Notes: generated by a model not told the origin, from the sequence alone. Positions 35,501 through 44,743 are shown, numbered from the stretch's first letter. The stretch: DNA of 64,000 nt from Draconibacterium mangrovi (GCF_010586825.1 NZ_JAAAGB010000004.1:372001-436000); one strand, 5' to 3'. Program-made: numbers and translations.

Positions 35501-35832
35501 ACCAACGAGCGTTCAATGTCTTCTCCAACATAAAACTGAACGATAAGCATGGCCTGACCCGGCATTGAGGTAGAGTATACGTATTCAACTCCCGGAATAT
35601 TGGCCACCACTTTTTCGAGCGGTTGCATTACGCGGGATTCAATTTCTTTCGGGCTGGCTCCCGGGTAGCTAAAGAGGATATCGGCAATTGGTACGTCAAT
35701 TTGCGGTTCCTCCTCACGGGGAGTCAGGTACGAGCTGTAAATACCGATCGCCATAAATGCGACCATCAACAGCGGCGTTAATTTTGAATTTATAAATTGT
35801 CTGGCTATTCCGCCGGCAAATCCTGTTTTCAT
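32575..35832 (-). CDS. RND efflux permease (AcrB/MMPL superfamily)
   Basis: 1085 residues. It has the RND topology: TM1 at about 15-32, a large periplasmic domain, TM2-6 from about 340, TM7 near 545, a second periplasmic domain, and TM8-12 to about 1060. The proton relay in TM4 is in V-D-D-S-I-I-I-A-E-N. The N-terminal P-R-E-E-E-P-Q-I-D-V and F-S-Y-P-G-A-S-P-K-E-I-E are typical of a Bacteroidota subgroup without proven substrate. The partner adaptor and TolC genes lie upstream on the same strand. Confidence 0.93.
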   Translation of the reverse strand: MKTGFAGGIARQFINSKLTPLLMVAFMAIGIYSSYLTPREEEPQIDVPIADILFSYPGASPKEIESRVMQPLEKVVANIPGVEYVYSTSMPGQAMLIVQFYVGEDIERSLVKMYNEIMKHMDQMPHGTSLPLVKTRSIDDVPVLGLTFWSENYDDYQLKRIAQEVNNEIEQVTDVSETKVIGGRSRQIRVMLNNGAMARYNVDALSIAQKIQIANQQFNTGAFNKNDVEYLVEAGEFLQTSDDVSNLVVGIHNGSPVYLKQVAEILDGPEEPIQYVNFGYGSMDEKKNEFAGDYGAVTISVAKRRGADAMKVADQILEKISHLEKDLIPSDVHVDVTRNYGETASHKVSELLMHLAGAIIAVTFVVMLAMGWRGGLVVFLSVPITFALTMFSYYFLDYTLNRITLFALVFVTGIVVDDSIIIAENMHRHFKMKKLPFIQAALRSIDEVGNPTILATFTVIAAVLPMVFVSGLMGPYMSPMPIGASIAMIFSLLVALTITPYLAFRLLKVVEKDDKVKKAFKLENSPIYKIYYKTMQPMLESSWKRWTFIGTITFFLLASMTLVYFKMVAVKMLPFDNKNEFQVIIDMPEGTTLERTAAVTKELAAYIAQQEEVLNYQSYVGTASPMNFNGLVRHYDLRRGSNVADIQVNLTDKTERKAQSHDIAKAMRPGIQQLAKKFNANAKVVEVPPGPPVLSTLVAEIYGPDYDQQIEVAHQVKDLFANTADVVDIDWQVEDDQVEYKFNVLKEKAALAGISTQQVVNSVAMALGGQEVTQLYAEKEHEQVGIALRFSEDERSSIEDLKKINIMSMTGQKVALGDVVEIKEEIQDKSIYRKNQKRVVYVTADIAGALESPVYGILDMSNNLDKIQLPEGYTLNEEFTQQPFVQDNYSLKWDGEWQITYEVFRDLGAAFAVVLLVIYLLIIGWFQNFTVPFVMMVAIPLSLVGILIGHWLMGAFFTATSMIGLIALAGIMVRNSILLIDFINLRLKDGAPLKDAVIEAGAVRTTPILLTAGTVVIGAVVILFDPIFQGLAISLMGGTIASTFLTLVIVPLIYYMTEKKKYPVEEAPVAETPKTENNLSNEEEN

Positions 35833-35873
35833 TTTTTTTCTCTTAAATTCATTTTTTAAGTTCTGTTTAATAG

Positions 35874-35947
35874 ACCCCCTATCGTCACTTTGTTCCGATT
35901 GTCTCCGTCGGCTGACGGAACAAGGGCTTTGCAGAAGCGACAGGGGT
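35874..35947. repeat. REP-like palindromic element in the efflux operon
   Basis: ACCCCCT-ATCG...TTGTTCCG pairs with CGGAACAA...CGACAGGGGT around an 18-nt loop, forming a long interrupted hairpin between the adaptor and permease genes. A second, shorter hairpin (GGTAATTC/GAATTACC) overlaps its right end at 35945-35966. It could process or dampen the polycistronic mRNA, or be a mobile repeat. Confidence 0.6.
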
Positions 35948-35972
35948 AATTCACTTAGGAATTACCTTTTTG

Positions 35973-37064
35973 TTAGTTAGAAGCTATAATTGCTCCGTCA
36001 AAAAGTTTGCTGTCAGATTTCACAACATATTGTTCTCCATCCGATAAACCTGAGATGATCTCAATTTTGTCGCCAAATGTTTTACCGGTTTTTACCCAGC
36101 GAAGCAAGGCATTTCCCGACTGACCAACAGCGTAAATTCCAACCAGCTGACCACGGTGGATCAGTGCTGATTCTGAAACCAGGATGCGTTTTTGAGTTCC
36201 ATATTCAAACAACACTTCGGCATACATTCCGCTGTACAATTTTGCTGTACAGTTTTCAGGAACGTTAACTAAAACCTTTGCCATGTATTGGTTGCCGGTA
36301 TTTGTTGTTGATGGATTTATTTCAATGATTTTTCCGTCCAATTCTGCATTTGCTGAAGTGAATTTCACTTTTACGGCATCGTTCAACTGAACTTTTGCGA
36401 TGTCGGCTTCAGGAACGCGTGCAATTACTTTCCACTGCGACGGGCTTTCCATGCTCAACAATGGCATTCCCGGATTGGCCATGTCGCCTTCCTGAACAAA
36501 TTTGGTTGTAATAACTCCGCTGTAAGGTGCACGAATCGATGCATAACGCATGTTTTCCTCCACTTCGTTTTCCATTTGTTCAACGGCAGCCAAACGTGCT
36601 TTAGCCATGTCGTAACGCGTGCGCATGTCGTCCATCTCTTTGTCCGATGCACTGTTTGCTTCGTATAGTGCTTCGTAACGTTTCAGGTCTTTTTCTGCGC
36701 TTTCGTAAGCGGTGCTTGCTTCAACTTTGCTTGCTTCAACCTGTGCTTTTTTTGCCAGAATATCCTGGTTTCTGATCTGGATCAACAGATCGCCCTGGTT
36801 TACTTTCTGACCTGGTTTTACGTAAATACGCTGAATTTGACCCATGATACGGGTGCTTAAATTACTTTGTTTATCGGCTTCCAATTTGCCCGAAAAACTA
36901 TGTACTACCGGGTAATCAGCAAGGTTGGCAACAGCTGTTTGTGCTGTAACTTTTTCTTGCGATACCGTGGTGTGTTCTTTCTCTTTGTTCCCACATGAGA
37001 TTGCAATTATTGATACCAATGCAATTGCAATTATGAATTTTGATTTTTGTACTAGTGTCTTCAT
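35973..37064 (-). CDS. RND periplasmic adaptor (membrane fusion) lipoprotein
   Basis: 363 residues. A lipoprotein signal ends I-A-I-S-C-G-N (lipidated Cys near 24). Lipoyl-like halves flank a helical hairpin of about 60 residues: G-Q-I-Q-R-I-Y-V-K-P-G-Q-K-V, then I-R-A-P-Y-S-G-V-I. The adaptor bridges the permease at 32575-35832 and the TolC protein at 37079-38410. Confidence 0.93.
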   Translation of the reverse strand: MKTLVQKSKFIIAIALVSIIAISCGNKEKEHTTVSQEKVTAQTAVANLADYPVVHSFSGKLEADKQSNLSTRIMGQIQRIYVKPGQKVNQGDLLIQIRNQDILAKKAQVEASKVEASTAYESAEKDLKRYEALYEANSASDKEMDDMRTRYDMAKARLAAVEQMENEVEENMRYASIRAPYSGVITTKFVQEGDMANPGMPLLSMESPSQWKVIARVPEADIAKVQLNDAVKVKFTSANAELDGKIIEINPSTTNTGNQYMAKVLVNVPENCTAKLYSGMYAEVLFEYGTQKRILVSESALIHRGQLVGIYAVGQSGNALLRWVKTGKTFGDKIEIISGLSDGEQYVVKSDSKLFDGAIIASN

Positions 37065-37078
37065 TTTTAGTATGGCGT

Positions 37079-38410
37079 TTATTCGTTAATATCTTGTTCT
37101 ATAAGCAATTCCATCTCAAAAATGGCTTGCTTGTAATTATAAATGGCTTGAATGTATTCTAGTTCTTTTTGTGAGGTGAGGGCTTCCGACATTAGCAGAT
37201 CGGCAGTTTTTTCCAGTCCTTGTTCAAAACGGTTTGTGCGGATTCGTAATGACTCCTGAGCCTGATTTTTTGCCAGTTTGCTCGATTGGATTCGGTTATA
37301 ATTGAGTTCCATTTTACGGGTAGCACGATTGATTTCTATTTGGCTTTGAGACAGGTAATCTTCGTAGTTAATTCGTGCTTCGTCCAGTTGAGCGGTTGCA
37401 TGTTGAATGGCTCCTGCATTTTTATATCCACTAAACAAGCTCCAGCTTAGAGATGCTCCAACCATGTAGTTATTCGCTGAAGTTCCGAACAACGATTCGT
37501 CGTTCCATTCAAATGCTCCAAAAGCATTCAGGCGAGGAACGAATTTCATTTTGTTCGATTTAACCATGTTCTCGCCGGCCTCGATTTGTTTTTGATAAGC
37601 GAGCATGTCCGAACGGCTTTCCAGGTTTACTGAATTCCGGTCGATAATCACCTGCATTGGCGGTTGAATCAGTGAATCGGTGGTTTCAATCACTTCGCTG
37701 AATTCCATGCCCAACAGGTAAGCCAAAAAGTCGTTGGCAGTTTGTCGCTGGTTTTGCGCTTCCAGTAATTGGTTCTTGCGTTCTTCAACACGAACAGAAG
37801 CTTCAAGTACATCTGCTTCTTTAGCAAATCCCTGTGCGGCATTATTTTGTGTTAATCGTAAAGCTTCTTCTGCAACAGCTACTGATTTTTCCAGTACCTC
37901 AACTGACGACTCGGCCAGCTCCAACATGTAGTAAGCTTTTTTTACTTCGTATTTAATGTTCAGTTTAACCCTGTTATTCTGAAACGCTAAAGCATCCAGT
38001 TGATTTTTGGCTGCTTTACGGGCATAAATTCCGTCGAGGTTCAGCAATGGCTGCTGCAGCTCGATTTTTGTCTGGAAATTCTCGATACTTCCCGGATCAT
38101 TCAGCAGATCAGGATTAAAATCTTGTTGCGTTACAATCTCTTGTTTCAATTTAAAACCAAAAGAATTTAGCGGGTCGTTGGTTGACATTCCGGTGTGACT
38201 CGCTTCAACTCCTGGTAAAAAAACAGAGTTTGTCATTCGGTAGCGGGCGCGTGCGGCTTCCACACGGGCTTCAGCACTTTTTACATTAAGGTTGTTTTCT
38301 TCAGCAAGGGTAATGGCCTCGCTCAAACTTAATGGTCTTGGTTGTGCCTTTACTATTGCCGGCGTTAATAACAGCAATAAAATAAGGTAATTGAATTTTT
38401 GTGTTGACAT
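37079..38410 (-). CDS. TolC-family outer-membrane efflux protein
   Basis: 443 residues with a signal peptide (about 1-22) and two long helical repeats typical of TolC: L-S-L-S-E-A-I-T-L-A-E-E-N-N-L-N and A-Q-L-D-E-A-R-I-N-Y. First gene of this three-component operon. A -7 element (TATATTTG) and a palindromic operator candidate lie directly upstream. Confidence 0.93.
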   Translation of the reverse strand: MSTQKFNYLILLLLLTPAIVKAQPRPLSLSEAITLAEENNLNVKSAEARVEAARARYRMTNSVFLPGVEASHTGMSTNDPLNSFGFKLKQEIVTQQDFNPDLLNDPGSIENFQTKIELQQPLLNLDGIYARKAAKNQLDALAFQNNRVKLNIKYEVKKAYYMLELAESSVEVLEKSVAVAEEALRLTQNNAAQGFAKEADVLEASVRVEERKNQLLEAQNQRQTANDFLAYLLGMEFSEVIETTDSLIQPPMQVIIDRNSVNLESRSDMLAYQKQIEAGENMVKSNKMKFVPRLNAFGAFEWNDESLFGTSANNYMVGASLSWSLFSGYKNAGAIQHATAQLDEARINYEDYLSQSQIEINRATRKMELNYNRIQSSKLAKNQAQESLRIRTNRFEQGLEKTADLLMSEALTSQKELEYIQAIYNYKQAIFEMELLIEQDINE

Positions 38411-38442
38411 ATTTGTAATCGTTTTTGATTCTTTTTTCGCCG

Positions 38443-38450
38443 CAAATATA
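38443..38450 (-). promoter_or_regulatory. -7 element TATATTTG for the TolC-adaptor-permease operon
   Basis: An exact TAnnTTTG match on the minus strand, 33 bp before the start codon. Confidence 0.55.
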
Positions 38451-38465
38451 TGTTATTAGATGCAA

Positions 38466-38485
38466 ATATCTACATAAATAGATAT
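38466..38485. promoter_or_regulatory. Palindromic operator candidate ATATCTA-N6-TAGATAT
   Basis: A perfect 7-bp inverted repeat with 6-bp spacer, 15 bp upstream of the -7 element, where the -33 region should lie. This placement suits a dimeric regulator of the TetR or MarR type. No such gene is adjacent. Confidence 0.5.
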
Positions 38486-38770
38486 ATAAATAATTGATTG
38501 ATCATTTTTGAAATCTATTACGATAATAGGTTGTTGATTTGTACGACTATTAGCATTCCAAAATTTATGTAAAAGCTAAGTGTAGTAACGTATTCTGATT
38601 CTTATAGTTACTGTGAGTTGATAAATTAATTCTATGAGGCGATAAAATTGATTTAGGGGATGAATTACATAGCAATTGTGAACATTATTTCAATGTTAAC
38701 TGGAATTGGTTTGAATTTGAAGGGTTTAGAAGTAGGAGAGAAGTTCCAATTTGTGTACAGAATTGGAAAT

Positions 38771-38802
38771 AGGATGTCATCTCTGTAAAAAGACGACATC
38801 CT
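38771..38802 (-). terminator. Terminator-like hairpin after the CzcCBA-type operon
   Basis: AGGATGTC and GACATCCT form an 8-bp stem with a long loop, 26 bp after the TolC-family stop at 38828. The U-tract is poor, so confidence is moderate. Confidence 0.5.
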
Positions 38803-38827
38803 TATAAAAAGTTTATTGTTGCAGTGT

Positions 38828-40006
38828 TTAGCGGTATATTAGCAATTGCGCCCTGGTAGTGCTTAATTCTTTTTCCATTTCAAGCAATTTCTCCAGGCTG
38901 TCGTAATACACAGTCAGCTCAAATAGATACTCAGTAAGCGAAATAGAACCTTTATCCAGCGCTTTACGCAACAATTCCAAATCGTTTTGCAACGATAGCT
39001 GCTCACGAAACTGTGTAATGTTTTGCTGTATTGCGATGGCTTTGGTATGTAGCGTTTTCATCTCGTTGTAAAAACGTAGCTTTGCATCCGTCTCACGTTG
39101 TTGGGCCGCTTCGTTTTTTAACTGAGCATATTTCACCGTGTTTTTATTCTCAAACAATGGTATTGAAACGCCCACCGAAACACCCTGAAAATGTTCGCCA
39201 ACTACTTTTTCGCTCATATAACCTGCATTTAGTTTGGGCAGACTTTGCGCTTTCTGCAATTGCGTGTTTTTGTCAGAAATGGCAATTTCCTGTTCTAACC
39301 AGGCCAGCACCGGATTGTTAACAGCTGCCTGCGTAGCCCACTGCTCAAAATCGTTATCGATCGGAACAGATTGAAAAGTCGTCTCCTCAAAACTGACTTC
39401 ATTGCCACCGTTTAGAGTTGCCAACTGTTGCAGTAGAGTTTGTCGCTGAATCTCAATGTGGCGAAGTTCAGCTTCCGTATTCAAAAGCGTAACTTTTGCT
39501 TTGTTTTGATCCAGAATATTGGCTTCTCCGGCATTCAGTTTTGTTTCAACTGACTTTGCAATCTGGCTGGCATTTTCCTGTCGTTTTTGGTATTCCGCCC
39601 GCAGTGCATTCTGGTAAGTGAGTTCTGCACAAAATAAACGCACCTGAAGGAAAATATCCATCTTCTGCTTTTTGTACTCCAGTTCAGCCTGCTCATTTTT
39701 CATGTCTGCAATCTGGTTGCGGTAGGCATAAGCCGATGGAAAATCAAACGACTGCTGAACGCTGATATCTGTGCGGTTACCAATGGCCGAGGGATCGCCC
39801 CACAAATAATGGAACTCCACTTCAGGGTTTTGCAGTTGAATACCTGTTTTATTGCCCATTTTTTCAGCGTCAACCATTTTTCTAAGCGCCGAAAGGGTGG
39901 TGTTGCTATTCTCAATCTCGGTCAACAATGTTTCGATGCTACTTTGCGCTGACGCAAATTGGCTGAACGTTAGAATCGATATAATTGTGAATATTAGTTG
40001 TTTCAT
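38828..40006 (-). CDS. CusC/CzcC-like outer-membrane factor
   Basis: 392 residues with a signal peptide (about 1-20). Two coiled-coil repeat halves (I-E-T-L-L-T-E-I-E-N-S-N-T-T-L-S; N-A-G-E-A-N-I-L-D-Q-N-K-A-K-V) are as in CzcC. Its start overlaps the stop of the CzcA-type permease by 4 bp. Part of an RND metal-efflux system with the two genes upstream. Confidence 0.9.
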   Translation of the reverse strand: MKQLIFTIISILTFSQFASAQSSIETLLTEIENSNTTLSALRKMVDAEKMGNKTGIQLQNPEVEFHYLWGDPSAIGNRTDISVQQSFDFPSAYAYRNQIADMKNEQAELEYKKQKMDIFLQVRLFCAELTYQNALRAEYQKRQENASQIAKSVETKLNAGEANILDQNKAKVTLLNTEAELRHIEIQRQTLLQQLATLNGGNEVSFEETTFQSVPIDNDFEQWATQAAVNNPVLAWLEQEIAISDKNTQLQKAQSLPKLNAGYMSEKVVGEHFQGVSVGVSIPLFENKNTVKYAQLKNEAAQQRETDAKLRFYNEMKTLHTKAIAIQQNITQFREQLSLQNDLELLRKALDKGSISLTEYLFELTVYYDSLEKLLEMEKELSTTRAQLLIYR

Positions 40007-43000
40007 TTCGAATCCTTTTTAATGTTTCCATTTTTGCTTAAAGCATAGTAAACGATGGGCACTACATAAATATTCAGAATGGTTGATGTTAGTAAACCTC
40101 CTAAAATTACCTGTGCCATTGGGCTTTGGATTTCGTTACCCGGTAAATCGCCATTCATTGCCAACGGAATTAGCGCCAATGCAGCTGTTAGCGCCGTCAT
40201 TAAAATGGGTAACAAACGGTCTTTTGATCCGTGTACCAGCGTTTCGTAAAGCTTTTCGCCCTCTTGCTCCAAACTTTGATAACGCGATACCAAAAGAATC
40301 CCGTTTCGTGTAGCGATACCAAAAAGTGTTATAAAGCCAATAATTGCCGGAATACTCAGCATCCCGGAAGTAAGCATGATGGCAAAAATTCCACCGATCA
40401 ATGCCAGCGGTAAATTCAGCAAAATGATACCTGCCAGTTTAAAGTTTTTGAATTCCTGGAATAAAAGCAGGAAAATGACAAAAAGTGCGGCAATAGAAGT
40501 GAGCAGCAACATACGTGAAGCTTTTTCCTCACTTTCAAACTGTCCGCCATATTCCACACGATAACCTTCCGGCAAGTCGATATTCTCGTTTACACTTTGT
40601 TTGATCGCTTCAACCACACTGTGCAAATCGCGACCGGCAACGTTGGCGGAAATTACCAGTTTACGTTTTACATTTTCGCGACTGATGGAATTTGGTCCGC
40701 TGGCCGAAACAATTTCTGCTACCTGGTTAAGTGGTACTTTTTTCCCATCGTAAGTATCGATCAGTGCATTTTTAATGCCTTCCAGCTGGTCGGTGTAATC
40801 GGTTTTGTAACGAAGCAGCAAATCGTATGTTTGTTGTCCCGCGTAAATGTCAGCCATTTTTTCACCACCGAGTGCTATATCAACAAATTCGTTGAATTCA
40901 TGAATTGAAATGCCATAAAAAGCCAGCATATCACGATTTGGACGAATTTGAATCTGTGGAATTTCAACCTGCTGTTCAACGTTCACGTCTACCAGACCAT
41001 CGATATCAACAATGTGTGCTTTAATATCGTTACCCATTTGGAACATGCGGTTTAGATCGGAGCCAAACAGTTTAATGGCAATGTTGGCGCGGGTTCCCGA
41101 AAGCATGTGGTCGATGCGGTGCCCCAAAGGCTGCCCAACGGTAAAGGCAATTCCCGGAATTCCGTAAAGTTTGCTGCGAACATCTTGCAAAAATGTCTCC
41201 AGTTCGCGGTCGTTCAGTGTAAAATTCACATCAATTTCGGCACTGTTGGTACTTTGCGAGTGTGTGTCCAGTTCGCCACGTCCGGTTCGTCGGGCAGTGC
41301 TGCTAACTTCTGGAATGGAAAGCATCTCGGTTTCAACGAGTGAACCCAGTTTGTCGCTTTCTTCCAGAGATGTACCTGGTTGTGTTATAACCGATAGCGT
41401 TAAGGCACCTTCGTTAAATTCGGGTAAGAAACTACGCCCAAAACCCGAGAAAATAAACAGCGAAACCACAAACAAACCGAGAATCGGGAATATCACCACT
41501 TTTTTGTGGTTCAGCACCCAAACCAACGAACGTTCGTAGCCTGCCGAAAGGTTTCGTGCCAGCCAGCTTTCTTTTGATTTTCGGGATAAATAGTTGTCGC
41601 CCGACAGCATCATTTTTGAAAGCAGAGGCGTTAATGTCATGGCAACAATCAGCGACATAAACAACGAAACAATGTAAGCAATACCAAGCGGTTTTAGCAT
41701 GCGGCCCTCCATTCCCGAAAGGAAAAATAGCGGCATAAATGCAACGATAATAATGAGGGTTGCATTTAAAATGGAAGCCCTGATTTCTTTTGAGGCTTCG
41801 TAAACCACAGTGAAAGAACTTTGCCGTTCGCCTTTTGGTAACAGGAAATTTTGCCGAAGACGTTTGTATACGTTCTCCACATCGATAATGGCATCGTCAA
41901 CCAGCGAACCAATGGCGATGGTCATACCACCCAAACTCATGGTGTTGATATTAAGCCCAAGCAGGTTCAGTACAATCACCGACCCGAGTAAAGAAAGCGG
42001 AATTGCAAGCAGTGAAATCACTGTTGTTCTAAAACTTCCCAAAAACAAAAACAGGATGACGATAACCAGCACGGCACCTTCCAACAGCGCACGTTGTACG
42101 TTATTAACCGAAGTTTCGATAAAATCCGCCTGACGAAAAATTTTTGTATTTATGGTTACATCGGGCGGCAGCGTGGCTTTCATAGCCTCCAGTTTTTGTT
42201 CGATTTTTTCTGTAACCTCGAGCGTATTGGTATTGGGCTGTTTCGAAACGGAAATAATAATCGACTTTTTTGCATTATGCGAAGCGTAGCCCATTTTAAC
42301 GGCGCTGCCAATTTTTACTTCGGCAACATCGTTTACCCGAATCGGTTTCCCGTTTATTGTTTTTACGAAAGTATTTCCAAGTTCTTCGGGATTTGAGGTA
42401 CGGGCCACTCCGCGAACTACATATTCGTTGCCATGCTCGCGCACGATTTTACCTGTTGAATTCTGGCTCATTTCGCGACAAGCGTTGGCCAGCTCGTTGA
42501 TGGAAACGCCGTAAAAATTCATTTTTAGCGGATCGGCCAGCACCTGGTACTGTTTGTAATCGCCGCCAATAATGGTTACCTGCGAAACTCCACCTGTTGC
42601 GAGTATTACCGGCTGGATATCCCATTCGGCGATTGAACGCAGAGTCATCAGATCCGTAGAATCCGCTTGCAGGCTCATAAAAAATATTTCGCCCATAACG
42701 CTCGACTGTGGCGCCAGAATGGGGTCACCCACATTTTCAGGCATTGCTTCCTGTACGGTAATCAGTTTTTCACTAACCACCTGGCGTGCTTTGTAAACGT
42801 CGGTGCCCCAATCGAAATCGACCCACACAAATGAAAAGCCCAGACCTGAAGATGAACGTACGCGACGTACGCCCATGGCTCCGTTTACTGCTGTTTCAAT
42901 GGGGTAGGTAACCAGGCGCTCCACTTCTTCGGGAGCCATTCCATGTGCATCGGTCATTACAATTACGGTAGGCGCCGTAAGGTCGGGAAACACGTCAATA

Positions 43001-43104
43001 TCCATATTTTTAGCCGTGTATACGCCGAACACCACCAGAACCACCGAGCACAAAATAATAAGGTATTTGTTGTTCAGCGAGAACTTTATAATATTGTTAA
43101 TCAT
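40003..43104 (-). CDS. CusA/CzcA-type heavy-metal RND permease
   Basis: 1033 residues, normal for the HME subfamily. N-terminal M-D-I-D-V-F-P-D-L-T-A-P-T-V and the TM4 relay V-D-D-A-I-I-D-V-E-N are HME hallmarks. Periplasmic domains and twelve TM segments are in the standard order. The cation (Cu, Ag, Zn, Co or Cd) cannot be read with certainty. The adaptor upstream has His-rich tracts, which favours soft divalent metals. Confidence 0.93.
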   Translation of the reverse strand: MINNIIKFSLNNKYLIILCSVVLVVFGVYTAKNMDIDVFPDLTAPTVIVMTDAHGMAPEEVERLVTYPIETAVNGAMGVRRVRSSSGLGFSFVWVDFDWGTDVYKARQVVSEKLITVQEAMPENVGDPILAPQSSVMGEIFFMSLQADSTDLMTLRSIAEWDIQPVILATGGVSQVTIIGGDYKQYQVLADPLKMNFYGVSINELANACREMSQNSTGKIVREHGNEYVVRGVARTSNPEELGNTFVKTINGKPIRVNDVAEVKIGSAVKMGYASHNAKKSIIISVSKQPNTNTLEVTEKIEQKLEAMKATLPPDVTINTKIFRQADFIETSVNNVQRALLEGAVLVIVILFLFLGSFRTTVISLLAIPLSLLGSVIVLNLLGLNINTMSLGGMTIAIGSLVDDAIIDVENVYKRLRQNFLLPKGERQSSFTVVYEASKEIRASILNATLIIIVAFMPLFFLSGMEGRMLKPLGIAYIVSLFMSLIVAMTLTPLLSKMMLSGDNYLSRKSKESWLARNLSAGYERSLVWVLNHKKVVIFPILGLFVVSLFIFSGFGRSFLPEFNEGALTLSVITQPGTSLEESDKLGSLVETEMLSIPEVSSTARRTGRGELDTHSQSTNSAEIDVNFTLNDRELETFLQDVRSKLYGIPGIAFTVGQPLGHRIDHMLSGTRANIAIKLFGSDLNRMFQMGNDIKAHIVDIDGLVDVNVEQQVEIPQIQIRPNRDMLAFYGISIHEFNEFVDIALGGEKMADIYAGQQTYDLLLRYKTDYTDQLEGIKNALIDTYDGKKVPLNQVAEIVSASGPNSISRENVKRKLVISANVAGRDLHSVVEAIKQSVNENIDLPEGYRVEYGGQFESEEKASRMLLLTSIAALFVIFLLLFQEFKNFKLAGIILLNLPLALIGGIFAIMLTSGMLSIPAIIGFITLFGIATRNGILLVSRYQSLEQEGEKLYETLVHGSKDRLLPILMTALTAALALIPLAMNGDLPGNEIQSPMAQVILGGLLTSTILNIYVVPIVYYALSKNGNIKKDSK

Positions 43105-43116
43105 AGTGATTGTCTT

Positions 43117-44661
43117 TTAGTGAACATGTCCGGCATGCGGATCCAAAGCTCCGGTTGATTTTGCCAGTTTTACCTGCATTGCACCTTGTGTTACAATTCG
43201 CTCATCGGCATTCAATCCCGCTGTTATTTCGGTTCGCAAACCATCGATTCCACCGATTTTTACCTCGCGTTTTTCGAACATTTCGGGTGTTACCTGTACA
43301 AAAACATAGTAAATGCCTTGCTCTTCCAGCAATGCAGTGTTCGGAACGGTAATCGCTTTTGAATTAGTCATTGTTTTCAGAAATACTTCAACAAAAGTGC
43401 CCGGTGCAAAACCCGCACGATTTCCTATTTCCAGACTTACCGGAAACAGGTACGAATCATCGTTTGCCGACTTTCCATAAGAAAGGATCTTCCCGTTTAA
43501 CTCATCCAGCGTGTATGTTTTTTTGTCGTGTATGGTGGTGATGTTGGCCGTATTTATAGATGGCAACAACGATAGATATTTTTGTTGCACCTGCGCGGTA
43601 AGCAACAATTTGTTGTTTTGACTGATGCTCACCAAGGGCTGGCCGGCAGCCACATATTGTCCGTTACTCACAAAAATCTGTTTCACAAAACCGCTCATTT
43701 TACTCTTCACCATTTGACCGGATTCATTGAAGTTCTTCGACAAATTTTCGTAAACAGCTTTACTGGTTTCGTAGGCATTTTTTGCATTCAACAATTCCTG
43801 CTCCGTTACCAGACGATCTTTTACCAGCTCTGACTTACGCTCGTAATTGGCTTTGCTGGTTTCATAATTGCTTTTGGCTTCAGCCAATTGAACCACAAAG
43901 TTGTTTTCGGCCATTTCGCTCGAAGAAATCGTGAAAAGTTTTTCGCCATTGGCAACTTGTTTTCCTTCAACCAAATTGTTGTTGGTAAACAATACCAAAC
44001 CGGAAGCTTTGGCAGCAATAATCTCTTCTTCGCCGCGTGCAGGTTCAATTTTTGCTACTGTTTTTATTGCTGGCCCGAATTCCTGTTCCAGTGGCAAAGC
44101 CGTTGCAAAATCAATCTTCCACGATTGTTCTTTTGTGAATACGGTGGCATTTACTGCCGAAGGCTCATCTCCGTGATCGTGATGGTTGTGGAGTTCTTCA
44201 TCGTTGGCAAAAACGTCCACATCGGGAACGATTACCTCAAACTGTTCGCCTTCGGTTTCGATATTAAAATACAATTTGCCTTCACCCGCAGTAGTAGGCT
44301 CAAGTTCGAAGCTGTAAATGCCTTTCCGAAGCGGTTCATTCAGCGTTTGGCTTACCGTTTTATCATTTACGACAAGTTTTGCCGTTATTTTTCCTGCTTC
44401 TAGCGGTTTAAAATTATCGAGAAAAGTAAAATGTGCCAGGATATCAGCGTGTTCGCCAGTTATCATGGCATCGGCTTCAGCAAACAATTCAAAATCGCTG
44501 CTGTATGTGGTATACTGAATTTTCTCGTGTTCGTGTTCACTTTCTGCTGCTTCCGCTTCGTGTTCGTGATCGTGTTCAGCTTCGCTACTACGGGGTGAGT
44601 TTTGATGGCATGAAAACAAAAGAAAAGCGATTGATGCCACCCATAAATATTTCAATTTCAT
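43117..44661 (-). CDS. Metal-efflux RND adaptor with His-rich N-terminal extension
   Basis: 514 residues, a lipoprotein (L-F-S-C near residue 18). The N-terminus carries H-D-H-E-H-E-A-E and S-E-H-E-H-E-K tracts, then an extra beta domain (about 50-160) and a second His cluster H-N-H-H-D-H-G-D near residue 160. The CusB/CzcB fold follows (V-A-K-I-E-P-A-R-G, helical hairpin, K-S-M-S-G-F-V). The His tracts probably collect metal in the periplasm. The extra N-terminal domain is larger than in E. coli CusB. Confidence 0.9.
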   Translation of the reverse strand: MKLKYLWVASIAFLLFSCHQNSPRSSEAEHDHEHEAEAAESEHEHEKIQYTTYSSDFELFAEADAMITGEHADILAHFTFLDNFKPLEAGKITAKLVVNDKTVSQTLNEPLRKGIYSFELEPTTAGEGKLYFNIETEGEQFEVIVPDVDVFANDEELHNHHDHGDEPSAVNATVFTKEQSWKIDFATALPLEQEFGPAIKTVAKIEPARGEEEIIAAKASGLVLFTNNNLVEGKQVANGEKLFTISSSEMAENNFVVQLAEAKSNYETSKANYERKSELVKDRLVTEQELLNAKNAYETSKAVYENLSKNFNESGQMVKSKMSGFVKQIFVSNGQYVAAGQPLVSISQNNKLLLTAQVQQKYLSLLPSINTANITTIHDKKTYTLDELNGKILSYGKSANDDSYLFPVSLEIGNRAGFAPGTFVEVFLKTMTNSKAITVPNTALLEEQGIYYVFVQVTPEMFEKREVKIGGIDGLRTEITAGLNADERIVTQGAMQVKLAKSTGALDPHAGHVH

Positions 44662-44743
44662 TTTTTATTGCTATTTAATTTTCCAAAAAATAATAACCAG
44701 AGTTTTGATTCAACAGAATCTGAATAGAATCGGGGTAGGAAAA

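Larger units (their letters stand above)
38411..38827. other. Regulatory gap between two efflux operons
   Basis: Besides the promoter and operator on the left, the right third holds two hairpins that may end the upstream minus-strand operon: TTCCAATT/AATTGGAA (38744-38768) and AGGATGTC/GACATCCT (38771-38802). The middle (38520-38740) is AT-rich with no gene or clear repeat. Confidence 0.55.

Noticed and set aside
43888-44403. 171-codon plus-strand frame opposite the metal-efflux adaptor
   Set aside because: Antisense shadow with cysteine/phenylalanine-rich composition typical of non-coding frames.
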